Source of the DNA: CAYJPK01 sp964372035
GTDB lineage: Bacteria; Desulfobacterota; Desulfovibrionia; Desulfovibrionales; Desulfovibrionaceae
Length of the DNA: 64,000 nt
NCBI GenBank assembly: GCA_964372035.1
Contig: CAYJPK010000002.1
Location: forward strand, 1 to 64,000
Direction: 5' to 3'
This document shows, piece after piece, positions 43,442 through 52,231 of this stretch; position 1 is the stretch's first letter, and each line of letters opens with the position of its first letter. The notes under the pieces are model-generated. The model ran no database searches. It was not told the origin of the DNA and was given only the letters and a program-made list of their open reading frames with translations. The translations under genes and the position numbers were made by a program.

Positions 43442-44729
43442 TTTTAATTTTTTTATTCATACCTTTGGCTGCAAAGTCAATCAATATGAAAGCCAATCTG
43501 TACGCGAAACTTGGCAAAGTCAAGGCGCAACTGATTTAAATAGTCCCGAAAATGCTGACTATATTTTGCTTAATTCCTGCGCAATTACTGAACATGCTGT
43601 GCGGGAATTAAAGCAAGTATGTAGGCGCATGGCAAAAATAGCTCCTAATGCAAAAATTATTATTGCTGGGTGTGCTGCTCAACTTGAACTTGAAGAGCTA
43701 AAACAAATTCCACAACTTCATAAGTTTGTAGATCAAAAAGATAAAGAAATTTTACTAAAGCCTGACTTTTTTGATACTGACGAAATAAGTGCAAGCAAAG
43801 AAGCCTTTCCTAGTTTTTCAATTTCTTCTTTTAAAAGAGCAAGACCTGTTGTTAAAGTTCAAGATGGTTGTTCGCAATTTTGTTCTTATTGTATAGTGCC
43901 CTTTACACGAGGTAAACCACAAAGCCGCCCATATGCACAAGTTCTAGCTGAAATTGAAACACTACTTGAAAATGGTTATCGTGAAATTATGTTTTCAGGC
44001 ATTAATCTTTTACAATATAGCCATGATAATAATGATTTTTGGGATTTAATGCAGAAACTGGATAAAGCTCTTGGAACTAAATGGCAGGGAGTTGCAAGAT
44101 TTAGGATTAGTTCGCTCGACCCTAGCCAGCTTAATGATAAGTCACTAGAATATATTTCAAACGCTAAATTATTATGCCCACATTTGCACGTTTCCTTACA
44201 AAGTGGTAGCAAACAAGTTTTAAAAGCTATGAATAGAAGTCATTATGATCCTAATAACCTTCTTAAATACTTTGATGAATTGCATAAGATTTGGGGAAGC
44301 TATGGTCTTGGCTTTGATTTATTAATGGGCTTTTTAGGTGAAACTGAAGAGGCTTTTAAAGAAAGTATTGAGTTTGTTGAAAAAACACCACTTAGCTATG
44401 GACATGTATTTCCTTATTCTGTTCGCCCTGGAACGAGTGCCGCACGCCAAAAAGAGATAAATTCTTTAAAGGTAAAACAAGAGCGTGCTGCAAAAATGCG
44501 TGAACTTGTGCAGGAAAAACAAATAGAATTTCTAAATAAGATGCTAACTCAAAAAAGTTTTAAGCTTGCACTTGACTTAAATAATAGCAAAAAAAGCATT
44601 AAGGGCATTAGTGAATATTACGTTTCTTGCATTTTAAAAACAGCTATTGAAAATGCTAATCATGATTTCATTGAAGTTAAGCCCCTTGAAATTAAAAATA
44701 ATTCACTTTTGGTTGAACTAGTAAAATAG
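43434..44729 (+). CDS. mtaB: tRNA t6A37 methylthiotransferase MtaB-like
   Basis: A radical-SAM enzyme adding a methylthio group to t6A37 of ANN-decoding tRNAs. The N-terminal UPF0004 cluster cysteines are in TFGCKVNQYES, LLNSCAITEHA and IIAGCAAQ; the radical SAM triad is CSQFCSYCIVPFTRG. A small C-terminal domain (after about 370) may be TRAM. Length 431 aa. The TFGCKVNQ opening favours MtaB over MiaB or RimO. It overlaps surE by eight bases. Confidence 0.92.
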   Translation: MYNFNFFIHTFGCKVNQYESQSVRETWQSQGATDLNSPENADYILLNSCAITEHAVRELKQVCRRMAKIAPNAKIIIAGCAAQLELEELKQIPQLHKFVDQKDKEILLKPDFFDTDEISASKEAFPSFSISSFKRARPVVKVQDGCSQFCSYCIVPFTRGKPQSRPYAQVLAEIETLLENGYREIMFSGINLLQYSHDNNDFWDLMQKLDKALGTKWQGVARFRISSLDPSQLNDKSLEYISNAKLLCPHLHVSLQSGSKQVLKAMNRSHYDPNNLLKYFDELHKIWGSYGLGFDLLMGFLGETEEAFKESIEFVEKTPLSYGHVFPYSVRPGTSAARQKEINSLKVKQERAAKMRELVQEKQIEFLNKMLTQKSFKLALDLNNSKKSIKGISEYYVSCILKTAIENANHDFIEVKPLEIKNNSLLVELVK

Positions 44730-44776
44730 TTGATGATGAAAAACTGCTTAATACATTATAATAAAATAATTTAATA

Positions 44777-44854
44777 GCTACAACAAACAAATAAAAATGC
44801 AAGAAAGAAGGAATCACAGATTGCTTTTCTTGCATTTTATTGTTTTAAAATATG
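44777..44854 (+). repeat. 78-bp dispersed repeat, copy 2 (terminator-like)
   Basis: Matches the reverse complement of 33497-33574. Stem TGCAAGAA (44798-44805) and TTCTTGCA (44827-44834) is followed by TTTTATTG. It lies 47 bases after mtaB, in the same orientation to its upstream gene as copy 1 is to gatA. The copy is enclosed by a 12-bp inverted repeat GATGATGAAAAA (44732-44743) and TTTTTCATCATC (44856-44867). Confidence 0.75.
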
Positions 44855-44867
44855 ATTTTTCATCATC

Positions 44868-44935
44868 TGCTTACAAAGTTTTTGCATAGGCAAAAGCTTT
44901 GCACCACGTAAAACAAGCTAGAATTTACTTCTAGC
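44868..44935. repeat. Two adjacent hairpins after the 78-bp repeat
   Basis: CAAAGTTTTTGC (44874-44885) faces GCAAAAGCTTTG (44890-44901), 12 bp with one wobble in plus-strand RNA; GCTAGAA (44917-44923) faces TTCTAGC (44929-44935). Neither is followed by a T run. No gene was seen. Confidence 0.6.
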
Positions 44936-44949
44936 GTCCTGTAAGGGTG

Positions 44950-45069
44950 TTTGGAGTGAGCGTGCCTTTTGAAAAAGACATTGAAAATGACTTTTTCAGC
45001 TTCGAATAAATTGTCTTTTTGCCTTTCTCTCTTCTAAATGATTTTTCTTTAGAAGGTGCTCACTCCAAA
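44950..45069. other. Nested inverted repeats forming a possible three-way junction
   Basis: A perfect 12-bp outer stem, TTTGGAGTGAGC (44950-44961) with GCTCACTCCAAA (45058-45069), encloses two perfect 8-bp stems: TGAAAAAG/CTTTTTCA (44970-44977, 44991-44998) and CTTCTAAA/TTTAGAAG (45031-45038, 45048-45055). Folded RNA would be a three-way junction of 120 bases. No protein-coding frame was found. It may be a small RNA, a mobile palindromic element or an mRNA tail; which strand is used is not clear. Confidence 0.6.
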
Positions 45070-45353
45070 AATCTTAGTATCAAGCTAGCCATAAATTTAA
45101 ACTTTTTCCGCAAGCAAAAATTTATACACTAGCAAATTTTTGCAGATTAATGGTGAAAAGCAATTTTAAGACTATCAAATTGTAAGAAAAGTATTACCCA
45201 TGGCTTTATTTTAAATATCATTTATTTTATCAAATACTCTTGTTATATGAAATCAATTATACATGCCACATAATCACCTGACATTTTTATTTTTTTATTT
45301 TTTGCATTTAGAGCAACTACTAACAAAGCTGATTGACAATAAATAATTATATT
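45070..45353. other. Gene-free stretch upstream of the second TRAP operon
   Basis: No gene seen. It holds a perfect inverted repeat GCAAAAATTT (45114-45123) and AAATTTTTGC (45134-45143) and, further on, TTATCAAATACT (45227-45238), a looser version of the 14-bp motif at 45354. The rest is very AT-rich. Confidence 0.5.
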
Positions 45354-45367
45354 TATTATCAAATCTA
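45354..45367 (+). promoter_or_regulatory. 14-bp motif shared with the first TRAP operon
   Basis: TATTATCAAATCTA, identical to the minus strand at 20291-20278. It lies 40 bases upstream of the TTGACA of this operon's promoter. A related AATCAAATATC follows directly (45368 onward), and TTATCAAATACT lies at 45227, so there may be a set of sites for one regulator. Confidence 0.5.
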
Positions 45368-45407
45368 ATCAAATATCATTTTTTTTGCTAAATAGTTTAC
45401 TTATTAA

Positions 45408-45436
45408 TTGACATAAATAGTCTTAGTTGATATTAT
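45408..45436 (+). promoter_or_regulatory. Sigma-70 promoter of the second TRAP operon
   Basis: TTGACA (45408-45413), a 17-base spacer and TATTAT (45431-45436). Transcription should start near 45443, leaving an untranslated leader of about 110 bases that holds the hairpin at 45494-45516. Confidence 0.85.
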
Positions 45437-45493
45437 GTTTTATCTTTTGTTTGGTATACATATTTACTTTTTTATTATAATTGATGGGTGTTT

Positions 45494-45516
45494 TTTAGCT
45501 TAATTGGTAAGCTAAA
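45494..45516 (+). promoter_or_regulatory. Perfect 9-bp hairpin in the leader of the second TRAP operon
   Basis: TTTAGCTTA (45494-45502) and TAAGCTAAA (45508-45516) with a 5-base loop, about 20 bases before the Shine-Dalgarno. It may be an operator half-site pair, an mRNA stabiliser or a translational control hairpin. No T run follows. Confidence 0.6.
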
Positions 45517-45551
45517 TCTTAAATAAAATCTGTTTTAAGGAGTACATGGTT

Positions 45552-46679
45552 ATGAAGAAGAGTTTAATTTCTTTCGTGTCTTGTTTATTGCTTGTGTTTG
45601 GCTTAGTGAGCATGAGTAGTGCTGCTGGCGTTATGGCTACTGCAGGTAGCAAAGCAAAAGCTAATGATGGTAGCGGTTTACCTGTTGTTAACTGGAGAAT
45701 GGCTTCAACTTGGGGTAATGGTAACGTTCACTTTACTGTTGACCAACGTTTCACTGATCTCGTAAGAACTTTAACAAATGGTAATTTCAATATCACAAAC
45801 TACGCAGAAGGTTCACTTTTTGCTGCAAATCAAGTTTTTGAAAATGTTCAAAAAGGTACTGTAGAATGTGCTGGTGACTGGGCTGGTTACTGGTCAGGTC
45901 GTGACACTGCTTTTGAATTACTTTCAACAACAATGAATTTATTTAGTGGTTTTGACTACTATACTTGGATTAACCAAGGTGGCGGTCTTGACGCTTTCCA
46001 AAAAATTTATGGCAACCACGGTTTAATGTATTTCCCAATTACTGTTCACATGTCAGAATCAGGAATTCGTTCTTCAAAACCAATTAAAACAATTGAAGAT
46101 TTACGTACAATGAAAACACGCCTTGGTGGCGTTATGGCTGGTAGAGTTGGTCAAGCTCTTGGCTTTAACATCACAATGGTAGCTGCATCTGAACTTTATG
46201 AATCACTTCAACGTGGTGTTATTGATGCTGGCGAATTCTCAGGTCCAAATGCTGACGCAACTTTAAAACTTGAAGAAGTAGCAAAATTCTGGGTAGTTCC
46301 TGCTTGGTATCAATCAGCTGGTAACAACGGTGTTATGGTAAACAAAGCTGCATGGGATGCTCTTCCTAAGCAATACCAAGAAGCTTTTGCTTTAGCTGCA
46401 GCTATTAGCCGTGGCGAAACTATCGCAAGATACACATGGCTTGACTGTTTAGCTGCAAACAAAATGTTAGCTGACGGTGTAACAGTTACAACAATGGATC
46501 CTAAAGATTTAGCAACAATCACTGCTACAGCTAAAAAAGTATATGAAGATGAAGCAGCAAAAAATCCTAATTTCAAATATGTTTATGATTCAATGAAAGC
46601 TTATCGTAAAGTAGTTGATCCATATCGTAAAATGTTAGGCGATTATGGTTGGGGTTTTGAGTCTGACGTGAATAAATAG
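45552..46679 (+). CDS. dctP: TRAP transporter substrate-binding protein (DctP family)
   Basis: A 375-aa periplasmic receptor with a signal peptide ending near residue 24 (VSMSSA). The conserved carboxylate-binding arginine is R190 in LRTMKTRLGG; FNITMVAASELYESLQRGVI follows. Its length and sequence (ASTWGNGNVHFTVDQRFTD) place it in the longer DctP group with TakP-like and mannitol/chloroaromatic-type receptors, distinct from the 332-aa receptor at 16166. ATG 45552 is chosen since AAGGAG is nine bases before it and only three before ATG 45546. First gene of dctP-dctQ-dctM. Confidence 0.93.
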   Translation: MKKSLISFVSCLLLVFGLVSMSSAAGVMATAGSKAKANDGSGLPVVNWRMASTWGNGNVHFTVDQRFTDLVRTLTNGNFNITNYAEGSLFAANQVFENVQKGTVECAGDWAGYWSGRDTAFELLSTTMNLFSGFDYYTWINQGGGLDAFQKIYGNHGLMYFPITVHMSESGIRSSKPIKTIEDLRTMKTRLGGVMAGRVGQALGFNITMVAASELYESLQRGVIDAGEFSGPNADATLKLEEVAKFWVVPAWYQSAGNNGVMVNKAAWDALPKQYQEAFALAAAISRGETIARYTWLDCLAANKMLADGVTVTTMDPKDLATITATAKKVYEDEAAKNPNFKYVYDSMKAYRKVVDPYRKMLGDYGWGFESDVNK

Positions 46680-46687
46680 GAAAAAGC

Positions 46688-47224
46688 ATGAACTTTATTA
46701 CTAAAATTACTAATTGCATAGATAATTTTACAAAATGGACTGGCTACCTATTTTCAACTATTTCATTAGTTACACTTGGTGTAATTGTACTTGAAGTATT
46801 TATGCGACGTGTTTTAAATAGTTCGCAGATTTGGTCACAGGACGTAATCATCATAAGCTTTGGTATCTATATCGCTTTAATCAGTGCATTTGGATTGCTA
46901 AGCAAGTCATTTGTTGCGGTTGATGTTGTTTTTGATAAATTTCCACCAATTGTGCAGCATATACTTAGTCTTGTAACTTATGGTGTGTTTTTCTACCCAT
47001 TTGTATTTATGCTCTTGCCTGAAATGTATGGATTTTTCATGAATGCATATACTAATGGTGAGCTTGGGTATTCTGTGTGGCAACACCCAACTTGGCCTTT
47101 AAAGTTATCTTTATTTGTTGGGTTTTCACTTTTAGCTCTTCAGGGCACTTCAGAAATATTGAAACACGTAAATTTCGTTATTTCATATTTCACAAATAAA
47201 AATTCTAGCAACGAGGTCGAATAG
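46688..47224 (+). CDS. dctQ: TRAP transporter small permease (DctQ family)
   Basis: A 178-aa protein with four hydrophobic segments and VIVLEVFMRRVLNSSQIWSQ near residue 33, the DctQ signature. Its stop is directly followed by the dctM start (47225). It is longer and of different sequence from the DctQ at 18493, so the two systems are not recent duplicates. Confidence 0.92.
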   Translation: MNFITKITNCIDNFTKWTGYLFSTISLVTLGVIVLEVFMRRVLNSSQIWSQDVIIISFGIYIALISAFGLLSKSFVAVDVVFDKFPPIVQHILSLVTYGVFFYPFVFMLLPEMYGFFMNAYTNGELGYSVWQHPTWPLKLSLFVGFSLLALQGTSEILKHVNFVISYFTNKNSSNEVE

Positions 47225-48610
47225 ATGATTAGTATTTTACAAGAACTCATTGTATACATTGCTACAACTTATGAACTCGATGCTCAGTCTTTAAGCGTAT
47301 TATTAATTAGTTGCTTATTTGCCTTGATGGGTGCAGGCCTTATTTTAGGGCATAAGCTTGCTTTTGTTCTTGGTGGTACTGGTGTTGTAGTTGGGACTAT
47401 TGCTTGGGGTGAATCCGGCATTTCAATTGCAATGACAAAGGTATATGACCAAATGCAAAGTTACTCCATGGTTGCTATTCCTATGTTTGTACTTATGGCA
47501 AACTTTTTGACTCACTCAAAGGTTGCTGACGGGCTATTTATGTCCATTAGGTACTTATTAGGACCTCTGCGTGGAGGACTTGGCTTAGCTGTTATTGTTG
47601 TATCAACTATTTTTGCGGCGACAACGGGTGTTGTTGGTGCTTCTGTTGTTACTATGGGTATGTTATCTGTGCCTGTGCTTTTAAAATGTGGTTATAACAA
47701 ATCACTTACAGCAGGTATGGTTTGTGCTGGTGGTTCACTTGGTATTTTAATTCCACCATCTATCATGCTCGTTACAATGGCATCATATGCTGAAATTTCT
47801 GTTGGTAAATTATTCTTTGCTGCTCTTGTGCCAGGTTTATTATTATCCCTTGCATATGTTATCTATATTATGGTTGTATGTCATATTAAACCAGAATATG
47901 GCCCTGCGATGAGTGCTGAAGAACTTGCAGAAATGCCACTTCGAGACCGTATTATTGGCTCATTAATTAACTTAGTTCCACCGCTTTTATTGATTTTAGG
48001 CGTTCTTGGTTCTATCTTTACAGGTATTGCAACTCCAACTGAAGCTGCTGGTGTTGGCGCTTTAGTTGCACTTTTATTAGCCGTAGCTTACAGACAATTT
48101 AGCCTTAAAATGCTTTTTGATTCTTTAATTGATACTGCGAAAACGAGTGCTATGGTATTTGCAATTCTCTTTGGTGCGGCAGCATTTACTGGTATTTTCT
48201 TATCATTAAATGGTGACGTTGTTATTAAAGAGTTAATTACATCTATGGGAGTTGGTCCTTGGGGTGCATTAACAATTATGCTTGTTATTGTATTCTTTAT
48301 GGGCATGTTCTTAGACTGGGCTGGTATTGTTATGATTGTTTTACCAATCTTCTTACCGCTCATGGATTCATTTGGCTTTGATAGACTTTGGATAGTTGGT
48401 GTTCTTGCAACTTTATTACAAACTTGCTTCATGACACCGCCATTTGGCTTTGCTCTTTTCTATATTAAAGGTATTGTACCACCAGAGGTTACAATCCAAG
48501 ATATTTATAAAGGCGTAATTCCATTTGTTTTAATTGTTGTGTTTATCACATTCTTAACAATTATCTATCCACCGTTAATCACTGCCTTACCATCTGCTGT
48601 TGTTAATTAA
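47225..48610 (+). CDS. dctM: TRAP transporter large permease (DctM family)
   Basis: A 461-aa permease with about twelve hydrophobic segments; FAATTGVVGASVVTMGMLSV near residue 138, LGILIPPSIMLVTMASYAEI near 177 and the C-terminal QTCFMTPPFGFALFYIKGI are DctM motifs. The protein starts with an extra N-terminal segment of about 30 residues compared with the DctM at 17202. It ends at a bidirectional terminator. Confidence 0.94.
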   Translation: MISILQELIVYIATTYELDAQSLSVLLISCLFALMGAGLILGHKLAFVLGGTGVVVGTIAWGESGISIAMTKVYDQMQSYSMVAIPMFVLMANFLTHSKVADGLFMSIRYLLGPLRGGLGLAVIVVSTIFAATTGVVGASVVTMGMLSVPVLLKCGYNKSLTAGMVCAGGSLGILIPPSIMLVTMASYAEISVGKLFFAALVPGLLLSLAYVIYIMVVCHIKPEYGPAMSAEELAEMPLRDRIIGSLINLVPPLLLILGVLGSIFTGIATPTEAAGVGALVALLLAVAYRQFSLKMLFDSLIDTAKTSAMVFAILFGAAAFTGIFLSLNGDVVIKELITSMGVGPWGALTIMLVIVFFMGMFLDWAGIVMIVLPIFLPLMDSFGFDRLWIVGVLATLLQTCFMTPPFGFALFYIKGIVPPEVTIQDIYKGVIPFVLIVVFITFLTIIYPPLITALPSAVVN

Positions 48611-48632
48611 ATATTAATAACAAATAAAAAAT

Positions 48633-48667
48633 AAGCCGTATAAGCAATTAAGTTTATACGGCTTTTT
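48633..48667. terminator. Bidirectional terminator between dctM and typA
   Basis: A perfect 11-bp stem AAGCCGTATAA (48633-48643) and TTATACGGCTT (48654-48664) has T-rich sequence after it on the plus strand and, because of the A-rich left flank (TTATTTTTTATTTG on the other strand), also on the minus strand. It serves the converging dctM and typA. Confidence 0.9.
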
Positions 48668-48691
48668 AATTATCACATGAAAGTGAAATAA

Positions 48692-50515
48692 TTATTTCTT
48701 TTTAGCACCAGCCATTTGATGGCGTTTTTGCGCAGTAAGTTCAATTTTACGTAAGCGAATAGAAATAGGTGTAACCTCTACCATTTCATCTTCTTTAACA
48801 AAGTGCATTGCACGCTCAAGTGTCATAGCCTTAACTGGTGTTAAGATAACGTTTTCGTCCTTACCAGAAGCACGCATATTTGTTAATTTCTTTTCTTTAG
48901 TAGGGTTTACATCAATATCATTTTCACGGTTGTGCTCACCAATAATCATACCTTCATAAACAGGTTCACCAGCACGAACAAACATTTCACCACGAGGCTC
49001 TAAGTTAAATATCGCATAAGGAACAGCATTACCACCTCTATCAGCTACTAATGAACCAGTATAACGAGTCATAAACTCACCACGCCATTCTTCATAACCA
49101 CTAAGAAGTGAGTTCATAATACCAGTTCCCTTAGTATCTGTTAAAAACTCATCTCTGTAACCAATTAAACCACGTGATGGGATTGAAAATTCTAAGCGAA
49201 CACGACCAGTACCATTATTAATGCAGTTAAGCATGCGACCTTTGCGAAGTGCTAATTTTTCAGTAACAACACCCATAAATGCTTCATCACAGTCAATATG
49301 CACTGATTCGATTGGCTCCATTTTTTTTCCATCAATTTCTTTCATGATAACTTCTGGTCTGCCAACTCCAAGCTCAAAGCCTTCTCTGCGCATAGTTTCA
49401 ATAATGATTGCAAGCTGGAATTCACCACGTCCTTTAACGATAAAGCTTTCATTATCTTGATTTTCAACTTTAATTGCTACGTTACTAAGAGTTTCACGCT
49501 CTAAACGCTCTAATATTTTACGTGATTGAACAAATTTACCCTCTCTACCTGCAAGAGGTGAGGTATTGATTGTAAATTTAGCTGCAACTGTTGGCTCATC
49601 AACATGAATACGAGGGAGCGCACGAGGAGCTTTGCTTGTGCAAATAGTATCGCCAATTGTAACATTTTCAACACCAGCAATAACAATAATATCACCAGGT
49701 TCAGCAACTTCAATATCTGCCAATTGCAAGCCTTTGTATGCTTGTAATTTTGTAACCTTAAGCGGTGTTGTTGATTTTTCACCTAGGCAAACTAATTGCT
49801 CTCTAGCTTGAACACTACCATGCATAACACGACCAACTGCTAAACGACCAACATAGTCAGAATAATCAAGGTCAGCAACAAGCATTTGGAAAGGCTCTTC
49901 ATCATCATGCTTTGGCGGATCAATATGCTTTAAAATAGTTTCAAACAATGGGCTTAAATCTTTTTGCTCATCATCAATCTTGTGCATTGCAACACCATCA
50001 CGTCCAATAGCGTAAAGAACCGGGAATTCAAGTTGTTCTTCTGTAGCATCAAGGTCAATAAACAGATCATAAACTTCATTTAAAACTTCGTCAGCTCTGG
50101 CGTCTTTACGGTCAATTTTGTTTACTACAACAATAACTGGTAGCTTTGCTTCCAATGTTTTACGCAGTACAAATCGAGTTTGCGGAAGCGGACCTTCCGA
50201 AGCATCTACTAATAAAATAGCACCTGTTGCCATAGAAAGAGCACGCTCAACCTCACCACCAAAATCAGCATGGCCTGGGGTATCAATAATGTTAATTTTA
50301 ACATCATTCCATGAAACAGCACAGTTCTTAGCTGCAATGGTAATACCACGCTCACGCTCAAGATCCATACTGTCCATAATTCTATCATCAATTTTTTGAT
50401 CTTCTCTGAAAATCCCACTTTGCCTAAACAACGCATCAACCAATGTGGTTTTACCATGGTCAACGTGTGCAATAATCGCAATATTGCGAATCAAATCATT
50501 TGTAGTCAGACTCAA
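48692..50515 (-). CDS. typA: Translational GTPase TypA/BipA, TTG start
   Basis: A ribosome-associated GTPase used in stress and low-temperature ribosome assembly. G1 is AHVDHGKTT (17-24), with RERGITI (switch I), DTPGH and NKID (G3, G4); the BipA-specific C-terminal half includes VEVTPISIRLRKIELTAQKR. Length 607 aa. The only fitting start is TTG 50515, 7 bases after GGAGA. Confidence 0.95.
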   Translation of the reverse strand: MSLTTNDLIRNIAIIAHVDHGKTTLVDALFRQSGIFREDQKIDDRIMDSMDLERERGITIAAKNCAVSWNDVKINIIDTPGHADFGGEVERALSMATGAILLVDASEGPLPQTRFVLRKTLEAKLPVIVVVNKIDRKDARADEVLNEVYDLFIDLDATEEQLEFPVLYAIGRDGVAMHKIDDEQKDLSPLFETILKHIDPPKHDDEEPFQMLVADLDYSDYVGRLAVGRVMHGSVQAREQLVCLGEKSTTPLKVTKLQAYKGLQLADIEVAEPGDIIVIAGVENVTIGDTICTSKAPRALPRIHVDEPTVAAKFTINTSPLAGREGKFVQSRKILERLERETLSNVAIKVENQDNESFIVKGRGEFQLAIIIETMRREGFELGVGRPEVIMKEIDGKKMEPIESVHIDCDEAFMGVVTEKLALRKGRMLNCINNGTGRVRLEFSIPSRGLIGYRDEFLTDTKGTGIMNSLLSGYEEWRGEFMTRYTGSLVADRGGNAVPYAIFNLEPRGEMFVRAGEPVYEGMIIGEHNRENDIDVNPTKEKKLTNMRASGKDENVILTPVKAMTLERAMHFVKEDEMVEVTPISIRLRKIELTAQKRHQMAGAKKK

Positions 50516-50806
50516 AACATGTCTCCGTTATGCTTGTATTTATAAATTAAAAAATTTAATAGCAATTTAATATTTGAAGTGTTAAACAATAGACAGAAAA
50601 TAAAATTTAGTGCCAAAAAGATAATATCTATCTTTTCAAATTTTGCAAATTCTTTATACCATAGAAACAAATATTTTGCCACATATAAAATAACATGTAT
50701 TATCAATGTGTTATATTTTTTACCTTTAAAATTCTTGCATAAAGTATAAAACTATGTAAGAATAATCATGCGTACTGTGTATGTAGACTACAAAAAAGGT
50801 GAAAAC

Positions 50807-52228
50807 ATGAAAACCAAAATACTTGCAACTATTGGACCAGCGTCTAATTCCCGTGAAAAATTAAGTAGCTTAATTGAAGCTGGAGTTAGATTATTTAGAT
50901 TAAACTTTTCACATGGCGATAGCTCAATGTTCGTTGATTTGATTGCATTAATTCGTGAACTTGAAGATGCATATAAAGTGCCATTAACAATTTTGCAAGA
51001 CTTATCTGGACCAAAAATCAGAATATCAAACCTAAAAGACGATGCAACCTTAGAAATTACTCAAGGCGACACTTTACTTTTAGGACCAACAGAAAAATAT
51101 AGTGATGAATATCCTTATATTCCATTTGATCATGACCATATTTTTAATACACTTGAAGTTGGTGACCGCTTAGTTTTAGCTGATGGCACCTTACAATTTA
51201 AGGTAAAAGCTGCTCGTGAAGACGGGCTTTTTGAGCTTGAAGCACACAATTCAGGCATTGTTACCTCTCGCAAGGGCTTAGCTCTTCCTGGTAAATCAAT
51301 CAATGTTCCTGCCTTGACTGAAAAAGATAAAAAAGATTTAAGAGACGGTCTTGATCTAGGTGTTGATGCTGTTGCATTATCATTTGTTCAAACACCTGAA
51401 GACATTAAAGAAGCTAAAGCAATTATTCGTGAACATGGTACTCGTGATATTCCTGTTGTTGCAAAGCTTGAAAGACGTAATGCTGTTGAGCGTTTAGATG
51501 CTATTTTAAAAGAAGTTGATATTGTTATGGTTGCTCGTGGTGACCTTGGTGTTGAATGTCCACTTTCTGAACTGCCAACAATGCAAAAACGTATTATTCG
51601 TGCATGTAACCAAGCTTCAAAGCCTGTTATTGTTGCAACACAAATGCTTTTATCAATGGTTAACAGTCCATCTCCGACTAGAGCTGAAACAACTGACGTT
51701 GCTAATGCTGTATTAGACGGTGCTGATTGTGTTATGCTTTCTGAAGAAACTGCAATGGGTAAATTCCCTGTTGAAACAGTTCGCTTTATGAATGAAATTA
51801 CAACTAAAGCTGAAGAATTAATGCTCGAAACTCAAGAGCTTAGAAGACCAACAACTGAAAGCAATGCTTCTGAATTCTTAGCATACTCTGCTTGTCTTTT
51901 AGCTGAAAAAACAGCTTCAAAAGCTCTAGTTGCTCACAGTATGAGTGGTTCTGCGGCTCGTGTTTTATCCGCTCGTAAACCAGGACAACCTATTTATGTT
52001 TTAACTCCAGATAAGGTTTCATTAAAAGCTCTTAACTTCTCTTGGGGTGTTATTCCACAAATGGTTGCTGAAGATTGCAATGCTGGTCACCTTGCTAGAG
52101 CAGAAGACTTTATCGCTGCCTCTGGCATGTTTAGCGAAGGCGATGACATTGTTATTACTGCTGGTGAACCAACTTCAGCTAAAATACAAGCTAAAGGTAC
52201 TAACTTAGTTAAAATTTATAGGAAGTAA
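50807..52228 (+). CDS. pyk: Pyruvate kinase
   Basis: Last step of glycolysis (PEP + ADP to pyruvate + ATP). TKILATIGPASNSREKL opens the barrel; the active-site signature is VVAKLERRNAVERLDAIL, and MVARGDLGVE carries Mg-binding residues. Length 473 aa. ATG 50807 follows AAGG; an upstream ATG at 50768 adds 13 residues foreign to the family. The K+-site motif (NFSHG) is present near residue 33. Confidence 0.96.
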   Translation: MKTKILATIGPASNSREKLSSLIEAGVRLFRLNFSHGDSSMFVDLIALIRELEDAYKVPLTILQDLSGPKIRISNLKDDATLEITQGDTLLLGPTEKYSDEYPYIPFDHDHIFNTLEVGDRLVLADGTLQFKVKAAREDGLFELEAHNSGIVTSRKGLALPGKSINVPALTEKDKKDLRDGLDLGVDAVALSFVQTPEDIKEAKAIIREHGTRDIPVVAKLERRNAVERLDAILKEVDIVMVARGDLGVECPLSELPTMQKRIIRACNQASKPVIVATQMLLSMVNSPSPTRAETTDVANAVLDGADCVMLSEETAMGKFPVETVRFMNEITTKAEELMLETQELRRPTTESNASEFLAYSACLLAEKTASKALVAHSMSGSAARVLSARKPGQPIYVLTPDKVSLKALNFSWGVIPQMVAEDCNAGHLARAEDFIAASGMFSEGDDIVITAGEPTSAKIQAKGTNLVKIYRK

Positions 52229-52231
52229 AGA

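Noticed and set aside
50513..50521. A two-codon ATG-TTT-TGA mini-ORF overlapping the typA TTG start
   Set aside because: The GGAGA site is one base from this ATG, too close to serve it, and is at the right distance for the TTG.
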